A stretch of DNA of 55,376 bases, taken from the NCBI GenBank assembly GCA_015056725.1, contig SVFS01000008.1, positions 1-55,376 on the forward strand, given 5' to 3'. The position numbers and the translations under genes were made by a program. Each line of letters begins with the position of its first letter. The first letter of the stretch is position 1. The DNA is from Lachnospiraceae bacterium. Lineage in GTDB: Bacteria > Bacillota > Clostridia > Lachnospirales > Lachnospiraceae. This document shows, piece after piece, positions 50,043-55,376 of the stretch. A model generated the notes under the pieces. It was not told the origin of the DNA and did not search any database. It saw only the letters and a list, made by a program, of their open reading frames with translations.

Positions 50043-50330
50043 CTACTCTTTCATACGTTCAAAAATAAGCTCATAGCCATCTGTGCCATAATTTAAAGAA
50101 CGGTTAACTCTGCTGATAGTAGCAGTACTAGCACCGGTTTTTTCTGCGATTTCTAAATATGTTTTTTTGGCACGCAACATAGAAGCTACTTCAAAACGCT
50201 GGGATAAAGAAAGCAGCTCGTTTACCGTGCATAAATCTTCAAAAAAATTGTAACATTCATCTTTGGTCTGTAGACACAAAATCGCGTCAAATAAATGGTC
50301 TACAGCATCTGTTTTGAGTTTTTTGTTCAT
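50043..50330 (-). CDS. YerC/YecD family TrpR-like regulator
   Basis: A 95-residue protein of the TrpR-like YerC family: [50 protein letters not shown], with the TrpR helix-turn-helix at about residues 60-82. Its targets in clostridia are not known. The ATG at 50330 is chosen; GTG at 50336 overlaps the binding site. Confidence 0.9.
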   Translation of the reverse strand: MNKKLKTDAVDHLFDAILCLQTKDECYNFFEDLCTVNELLSLSQRFEVASMLRAKKTYLEIAEKTGASTATISRVNRSLNYGTDGYELIFERMKE

Positions 50331-50553
50331 AAGCACCCTCTACACTTTCACGCAATAAACTTTTAAAGTTCTAAACTAGAACTATTCTAGCATAAAGAAA
50401 TACTTTAGTAAAGTGCAAAATGAAAGAGCATATCAGATAACAGAAAAAGAACTTGTCACGTAGTAATAAAAACTATATAATGTATTGTGATGACAAAAAT
50501 GAGAGTCTAAAAAGGACCTTCAGTGGATTACAAGTAAATGGGGCAGATAAGAA

Positions 50554-51183
50554 ATGACAATTGATACACAGGATTTGTTGAACAGCATAATAGAAAGTCT
50601 AAATAGAATTCACCATATTAAACCGGAAGAATTACCAAATATCGATTTATATATGGATCAGGTAACAACGTTTATGGAGCAGCGTTTGCGCAGTGCGACA
50701 CGTAATCCAAAGGAAGATAAAATTCTTACAAAAACAATGATAAATAATTATGCAAAGAATGATTTACTTCCGTCTCCAAATAAGAAGAAATATTCAACGG
50801 AGCATATCTTGCTTTTGATTTTCATTTATTATATGAAAGGTGTAATGTCTATTAGTGATATTCAGGCATTATTTACACCATTAAATGAAAAGTATTTTGG
50901 AACAGATAAAGAATTTAATCTGCAGGACATATATAATGAAGTATTCAGTATGGAATACGATCAGATTGATAGTCTAAAGAAAGATATTATTAAAAAATAC
51001 AGGACATCCGAAAAAACCTTTGCAGAGGTGCCTGAGGACGAACGGGAATTCCTGCAGTTATTTTCTTTTATCTGCTTATTGTGCTATGACGTATATGTGA
51101 AAAAGCTTTTGATTGAGAAAATCATAGATGGAATGGCAGAGGAAAAACAAGAGAAAGATACGAAAGAAAAGGAAAAGAAATGA
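50554..51183 (+). CDS. DUF1836 domain-containing protein
   Basis: A 209-residue protein of the DUF1836 family, common in Firmicutes. The signature region NIDLYMDQVTTFMEQRLRSATRNPKEDKILTKTMINNYAKNDLLPSPNKKKYSTEHILLLIFIYYMKGVMS (about 29-98) is present in outline and predicts a MerR-like helix-turn-helix. The Lys/Glu-rich end is probably disordered. Role unknown. Confidence 0.88.
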   Translation: MTIDTQDLLNSIIESLNRIHHIKPEELPNIDLYMDQVTTFMEQRLRSATRNPKEDKILTKTMINNYAKNDLLPSPNKKKYSTEHILLLIFIYYMKGVMSISDIQALFTPLNEKYFGTDKEFNLQDIYNEVFSMEYDQIDSLKKDIIKKYRTSEKTFAEVPEDEREFLQLFSFICLLCYDVYVKKLLIEKIIDGMAEEKQEKDTKEKEKK

Positions 51184-51231
51184 TGCTTTTGACAGACGCT
51201 AAAGAAGTCAATAGTATGATAGTGATTCAAT

Positions 51232-51268
51232 TGCCGGAGACTTATATTGGGACTCCGGCTGTTTTTGT
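51232..51268 (+). terminator. Terminator after the DUF1836 gene
   Basis: GCCGGAG / CTCCGGC stem with a 13-base loop, followed by TGTTTTTG. Confidence 0.8.
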
Positions 51269-51427
51269 ATTGAAATACTGTCACAGATAAGCATTGTTAT
51301 ATAAATACAGAAAATCCGTACTGTGATTTATATCATTATTGGAATGAGAATAAGACTACAGAGTTTGATTTTTGGGAAGACTACTTGCCGGAATATGTAT
51401 GGCAAGAAATGATAAAGGCAAAGATTT

Positions 51428-52564
51428 ATGAAGAAAGTAGCGTATAAAATAAGTATAGGCATATTGCTTTTGCTGACGTTGGCAATCAATATAGCAGCGT
51501 GGAATAGCCGTGATTTTTCTGATTTTTACAGAAAATATATTTTTCAAAAAATATCTCCGCTTCAAAGTAGAATCAGTAATATTTTTTCGTGTTCGATAGG
51601 AGAAGTAATGATTCTTATCGGACTTTTTTTAGTGGTAGTATTCGTATGTACAATCGTGGCATTGGTAGTTTTTAGAAAGAAAGAATGGATACAAAGAATA
51701 GGAAAAGGTTATTTGAAATTTTTTGTACTGATTTTTGCAATAGTATCTCTTATCATGACATCCAATTGTTTTGTTGCCTATCATGCCAGTGATTTTGAGA
51801 CAGTCTATATGAGTAATATTGAAGATAGAGAATATACCGTAGAAGAGTTGATACTTGTAAGAGACTATGTAATTGAGCAGGCAAATGCTCTTGCCTATAC
51901 GTTTGAGAGAGATGACAGAGGATATATTATCTATGATGAAGAAGAAATAAAGAAGCAGGCAAAGCTTGAAATGAAACGGATGGGGCAGCAGTATCCTTTG
52001 TTAAAAGGATATTATCCAAATCCTAAACCGATTGCAGCATCAAAATTTTTAAGCCAGCAGTATATGCTTGGTTATTATTTTCCGTTTTCCATGGAAGCAA
52101 ATTATAATAAGCAGATGTATGTTGTAAATATGCCGGCGACAATGTGCCATGAATTGTCACATTTGAAAGGCTTCATGTATGAAGATGATGCGAATTTTAT
52201 TGGATATTTGACATGTATCAGTTCGGAAAATCCCTTTTTCAGATACAGCGGTTATGTAAGTATGCTGGATTATTTAAATAATGCATTGTTTGAAAATCTG
52301 GGCGGAAATGTAGAAGCATATTTGCAATATAAGCAATGTGATATTCTGGTAGCTTATGACAACATGTTTTTGACCAGAGAAGCCTGGGAAGAGGTAGAAG
52401 AAGCTGCTGTTTTTGATACAGAGACAGTAAAGCAGGCAAGCCATACTTTCGTGGAAACCAATTTGAATCTGAATGGGATTGAAGAGGGTGTAGCCAGCTA
52501 TGGACGGGTAGTAGAATACTTACTGAAATATTATGATGGTGTGCTTTATGAGAAAGAACCGTAA
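51428..52564 (+). CDS. DUF3810 membrane protein with HExxH motif
   Basis: A 378-residue protein of the DUF3810 family. The first third has three membrane helices (about 7-27, 58-85, 98-118). The extracytoplasmic part has CHELSHLKGF (about 238-247), an HExxH zinc-metalloprotease signature, followed by EDDANFIGYLTC with the probable third ligand. The substrate is unknown. It is preceded by a purine-poor site (AAAGATTT). Confidence 0.85.
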   Translation: MKKVAYKISIGILLLLTLAINIAAWNSRDFSDFYRKYIFQKISPLQSRISNIFSCSIGEVMILIGLFLVVVFVCTIVALVVFRKKEWIQRIGKGYLKFFVLIFAIVSLIMTSNCFVAYHASDFETVYMSNIEDREYTVEELILVRDYVIEQANALAYTFERDDRGYIIYDEEEIKKQAKLEMKRMGQQYPLLKGYYPNPKPIAASKFLSQQYMLGYYFPFSMEANYNKQMYVVNMPATMCHELSHLKGFMYEDDANFIGYLTCISSENPFFRYSGYVSMLDYLNNALFENLGGNVEAYLQYKQCDILVAYDNMFLTREAWEEVEEAAVFDTETVKQASHTFVETNLNLNGIEEGVASYGRVVEYLLKYYDGVLYEKEP

Positions 52565-52629
52565 AATAATTGATGGATTTTGTAAGATAGGGCTTGTGTT
52601 TTTTATGTAATATGGGATGGAATTTTGGG

Positions 52630-52658
52630 TTGACATTTAAGGGATAACTCTGTACAAT
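52630..52658 (+). promoter_or_regulatory. Promoter of tRNA-Leu
   Basis: TTGACA (52630-52635), 17 bases, TACAAT (52653-52658), 11 bases before the tRNA. Confidence 0.88.
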
Positions 52659-52669
52659 AATATCTGTTC

Positions 52670-52753
52670 GCGGAAGTGGCGGAATAGGCAGACGCGCAGG
52701 CTTCAGGTGCCTGTTGTAGCAATACAGTGTGGGTTCAAGTCCCATCTTCCGCA
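52670..52753 (+). tRNA. tRNA-Leu (anticodon CAG)
   Basis: An 84-base class II tRNA with a long variable arm. Acceptor GCGGAAG / CTTCCGC, anticodon loop TTCAGGT, T-arm GGTTCAAGTCC. No encoded CCA. Confidence 0.95.
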
Positions 52754-52762
52754 TTAGAGTGA

Positions 52763-52806
52763 AAGCTTGGAATACTTGACAACTCAAGTGTTTCAAGCTT
52801 TTTCTG
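52763..52806 (+). terminator. Terminator of tRNA-Leu
   Basis: AAGCTTGGAATACTTGA / TCAAGTGTTTCAAGCTT stem followed by TTTTC. Confidence 0.9.
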
Positions 52807-52865
52807 TATATAATTACTACGAATGAAAATACGAATTTATATAATTGTATGAAAGAGGATATAAG

Positions 52866-54149
52866 ATGAAAGAATATATGAGTGCTGTAAAAAAACATAT
52901 TACTATTCTTTTAATGGGAAGTATTCTTGGATTATTGGCATTGCTTGTAGTTCACTTTATACCAATACAGCAGATACGGGAGAATGTTTTTTGGTCCATT
53001 GATACGATTGAAAAAGAGTTTGAAGATCAAGTAATGATAGATGGATACAATGCTACATTAACGGGAAATTTTACGGATTGTCTTATGTTGGAGCATGCAG
53101 TATATTCACACGATAATCATAGTGTGTTGGAGCAGGTACTTCATATGTATCGAGCTGAATCATACTATGACGAGAATAATGAAGATGGTTGGTGGCCCGG
53201 GCAATCATTAAAAGATTACCTTAACAATGTATCACAGCCTAGAGAAGTTACATACGGACGGTATTGGCATGGATATCTGGTGATTTTGAAGCCACTTTTG
53301 TGGTTGACCTCTTTTAATACAATTAGACTTTTTAATGCAGCACTTCAATTGATATTAGTAGGATTTGTAGCTATTGAGTTGTGTAAAAAGGGAGCTGATT
53401 CCTTAGCAAAGGCTTTCGTGGTATCGCTTCCATTTATGTTTTTTGTAAGTTCGTTTGCATCTTTGTCATTGAGCATATGTCTATACATTATGTTAATGTC
53501 TGTTTGGATGTTGCTTAGATGTGAAGAGTGGTTAAAAGAAAAGAAAAGATACCAGATATTCTTTCTTGTTATAGGAATGGTCACCTCATATTTTGATTTT
53601 TTGACCTATCCTTTGGTGACTTTAACGTACCCGTTGTGTGTTTTTTTGTATTTTAGCCAAGCCTCCCCAAAAAAAAGCCATCTGAGGAAAATGTTTATTT
53701 GCAGTGCAGAATGGTTTATAGGATATGGAGGAATGTGGGCTATGAAATGGATATTATCCGATTTGCTCACAGACAGCAATATTATTATAGATGCATTTCT
53801 TACAGTATTCGTTAGAACACAAAGTGCGGAGAATACGACACGGTTTAAGGGTTTTTTTAGTGTTTTGGCAGAAAATGTACAAGTATACTTCAATTGGGGA
53901 TTTTTACTAATAGCTATAGCGATTGTATTATATTTTTTAATAGAGATATTCCGTAAGGGAATGAAAGCTGAGACACTACCACTATCGAAAGGATGTTGCT
54001 TTTTCTTGTTGGCGTGTTATCCGTATGCATGGTATTTTATTATGCAAAATCATTCAGAACAACATTGGCAGTTTACATGTAGGCTTGTTTCGATTACCAT
54101 ATTTGCTGGGTTCACCGGAATGATCCGAATTTTTGAAAATAGTAAATAG
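52866..54149 (+). CDS. Polytopic membrane protein, possibly GT-C-like
   Basis: A 427-residue protein with an N-terminal helix, a large extracytoplasmic region (about 40-140, with WWPGQSLKDYLN and YGRYWHGYLVILKPL) and seven or eight further hydrophobic segments. The last part, YPYAWYFIMQNHSEQHWQFTCR, recalls polytopic glycosyltransferase-like proteins but no family can be named. The ATG at 52866 is used; GAGGATA lies before it. Confidence 0.65.
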   Translation: MKEYMSAVKKHITILLMGSILGLLALLVVHFIPIQQIRENVFWSIDTIEKEFEDQVMIDGYNATLTGNFTDCLMLEHAVYSHDNHSVLEQVLHMYRAESYYDENNEDGWWPGQSLKDYLNNVSQPREVTYGRYWHGYLVILKPLLWLTSFNTIRLFNAALQLILVGFVAIELCKKGADSLAKAFVVSLPFMFFVSSFASLSLSICLYIMLMSVWMLLRCEEWLKEKKRYQIFFLVIGMVTSYFDFLTYPLVTLTYPLCVFLYFSQASPKKSHLRKMFICSAEWFIGYGGMWAMKWILSDLLTDSNIIIDAFLTVFVRTQSAENTTRFKGFFSVLAENVQVYFNWGFLLIAIAIVLYFLIEIFRKGMKAETLPLSKGCCFFLLACYPYAWYFIMQNHSEQHWQFTCRLVSITIFAGFTGMIRIFENSK

Positions 54150-54286
54150 TTTATTTTTGTTTTTCAATTAAAATAATGGATATATGATTGCTTTTATGTT
54201 GAGAAAAACGTCAGAACATAATACAATGGACTGGGAGATGCTGTCGAATAGACACTGTTTTAATATTACTTATAGGAGAAATGAAA

Positions 54287-55162
54287 ATGAGGGAATTTGT
54301 GTTAGCGACAGAAAGTAATAATGATATGTCGCCGGAATTTATTGCGAAGCATGAGATTTTGGTTATTCCGCATTACTATACTGTGGAAGAGGATGTATAT
54401 GGTGATGGGAATGAAATAACGATTGAAGAGTTTTATAATGAAATGCGCGCGGGAAAAAAGGCAGGTACGATGGCTTCCAATCCGGCAGTGATTTTAGAAA
54501 AATTCACACAGGTGGCAGAGAGTGGAAAAGATATTTTATTTATTAGTTTTTCCTCTGCATTAAGTGGTGGATACAGCAATATTTGTGTAGGTGCAAATGA
54601 AGTGATGGAAGAGTATCCGGAAATGAAGATAAAAGTTATTGATACTCTGTCAGCATCACTGTGCGAAGGGATGCTTTTACAAAAGGCAGCACAGCTTCGG
54701 GCAGAAGGAAAAAATCTTGAAGAGACAGTGGCAGCAGTAGAAGAATTAGTACCACATCTGGCAGTGCAGTTTACAGTAGAAAACCTCGATTATTTATTTA
54801 GAGGCGGTAGACTTACGAAGACATCAGCCGTACTTGGTAATATGATGAATTTAAAACCGGTTTTGTACATAACAGAAGAAGGAAAACTGGTAGCTCTTGC
54901 GAAAATTCGCGGTAGAAAGAAATCAATTGCCACGATGGTTGATAATATGGCAGAAAGAATCGGCTCCTATATAGAGAAGCAGATATTTATAGGAATTCTT
55001 CACGGAGATTGTGAAGAAGATGCATTGTATCTGAAAAAAGAAGTGCAGGAACGATTAGGATATACAGATGATATGTTTGTAATTAGACCGATTGGACCAA
55101 GCATCGGAGCACATTCCGGTCCGGGAACTCTTGGAGTTACATTTCTTGCAGATATGCGATAA
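54287..55162 (+). CDS. DegV family fatty-acid-binding protein
   Basis: A 291-residue DegV protein, a two-domain fold that binds a fatty acid. The phrases VLATESNNDMSPEFIAKHEILVIPHYY, SFSSALSGGYSNI, IDTLSASLCEGMLL, NLDYLFRGGRLTKTSAVLGNMMNLKPVLYI and RPIGPSIGAHSGPGTLGVTFL are typical. In Gram-positives related proteins (FakB) present fatty acids to a kinase, but no FakA is visible here. The second ATG has AGGAG at the better distance. Confidence 0.94.
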   Translation: MREFVLATESNNDMSPEFIAKHEILVIPHYYTVEEDVYGDGNEITIEEFYNEMRAGKKAGTMASNPAVILEKFTQVAESGKDILFISFSSALSGGYSNICVGANEVMEEYPEMKIKVIDTLSASLCEGMLLQKAAQLRAEGKNLEETVAAVEELVPHLAVQFTVENLDYLFRGGRLTKTSAVLGNMMNLKPVLYITEEGKLVALAKIRGRKKSIATMVDNMAERIGSYIEKQIFIGILHGDCEEDALYLKKEVQERLGYTDDMFVIRPIGPSIGAHSGPGTLGVTFLADMR

Positions 55163-55171
55163 TGGGAATTA

Positions 55172-55204
55172 AAATAACGCCCCGGCGGCAGCCGGGGCGT
55201 TTCT
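55172..55204. terminator. GC-rich terminator after the DegV gene
   Basis: CGCCCCGGC-GGCA-GCCGGGGCG followed by TTTCTGCGTTT; may serve both converging genes. Confidence 0.88.
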
Positions 55205-55223
55205 GCGTTTGATTTAAACAGGA

Positions 55224-55376
55224 TTACTTAGCAGATTTTACTTCGGTCATAACAGAGACCATTTTATTTAACATCTCACCGTCTTTTTCATCAATAACAA
55301 CAAGATTGTTTTTGATTTCGTCGGAAAGAACGCAAATTTCAGAATTTGCCAAATCATCAGAAAGATATTCTACAGC
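55224..55376 (-). CDS. C-terminal end of an unknown gene (partial)
   Basis: The last 50 residues of a gene that enters from beyond the right edge. They read AVEYLSDDLANSEIC ... LVVIDEKDGEMLNKM ... and end SAK before a TAA. The frame is open to the window end. No family can be named. Confidence 0.65.
   Translation of the reverse strand, partial: AVEYLSDDLANSEICVLSDEIKNNLVVIDEKDGEMLNKMVSVMTEVKSAK

Overview
The window is a low-GC, Gram-positive chromosome segment from an anaerobic Firmicute, most likely a member of the Lachnospiraceae. The support is a clostridial-type PurL-PurQ fusion, a class III fructose-1,6-bisphosphatase, the cysE-cysS-mrnC-rlmB-sigH block with the sporulation sigma factor SigH, a DUF1836 protein, a DUF5688 protein and tRNA genes that lack an encoded CCA end. 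Species cannot be named from the sequence alone.

Layout. 1-8120: purine synthesis (purL), a 64-bp tandem repeat of hairpin units, queH, an ACT protein, argS and a tRNA-Val/tRNA-Met pair. 8334-14385: two poorly known genes, then ispF, cysE, cysS, mrnC, rlmB and sigH. 14386-20287: a leader that resembles a yybP-ykoY (Mn2+) riboswitch, an RND-type efflux adaptor and pump, and a secreted protein. 20386-34958: a 14.5-kb integrative element in a tRNA-Thr gene. 35101-55376: housekeeping genes for cell wall (PBP1), magnesium uptake (mgtE), translation (typA), corrinoid adenosylation, lysine/diaminopimelate synthesis behind a lysine riboswitch (dapA, dapB), gluconeogenesis (fbp), a eukaryotic-type HisA, cold shock, a TrpR-like regulator, a DUF3810 protease-like protein, tRNA-Leu and a DegV protein.

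The integrative element is the most interesting part. It appears to have split a host tRNA-Thr(GGT) gene in the anticodon loop. The 5' half lies at 20386-20425 and the 3' half at 34915-34957, and the element carries a complete replacement tRNA-Thr at 20465-20537. It encodes a tyrosine integrase, a small excisionase-like protein, an XRE repressor-like protein, a primase-like replication protein with a C-terminal helix-turn-helix, a Mom-family DNA adenine modification protein, a DUF5688 protein, an exported protein with calcium-loop-like motifs and a run of unrecognised genes. No relaxase, coupling protein, type IV secretion gene or phage structural gene is visible.

Three copies of a palindrome (TGGGTCGYKADTRACCCA), each followed at a fixed distance by an AAAAATGATAY box, stand in front of the excisionase-like, mom-like and integrase genes, which suggests a shared control circuit. 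Both ends carry repeated TTTCTACCCCYATTT sites that look like integrase arm sites. Two or three leader or small RNAs with well-formed stems and terminators lie inside the element. Together these suggest an autonomous-replicating integrative element or satellite of a type I do not recognise.
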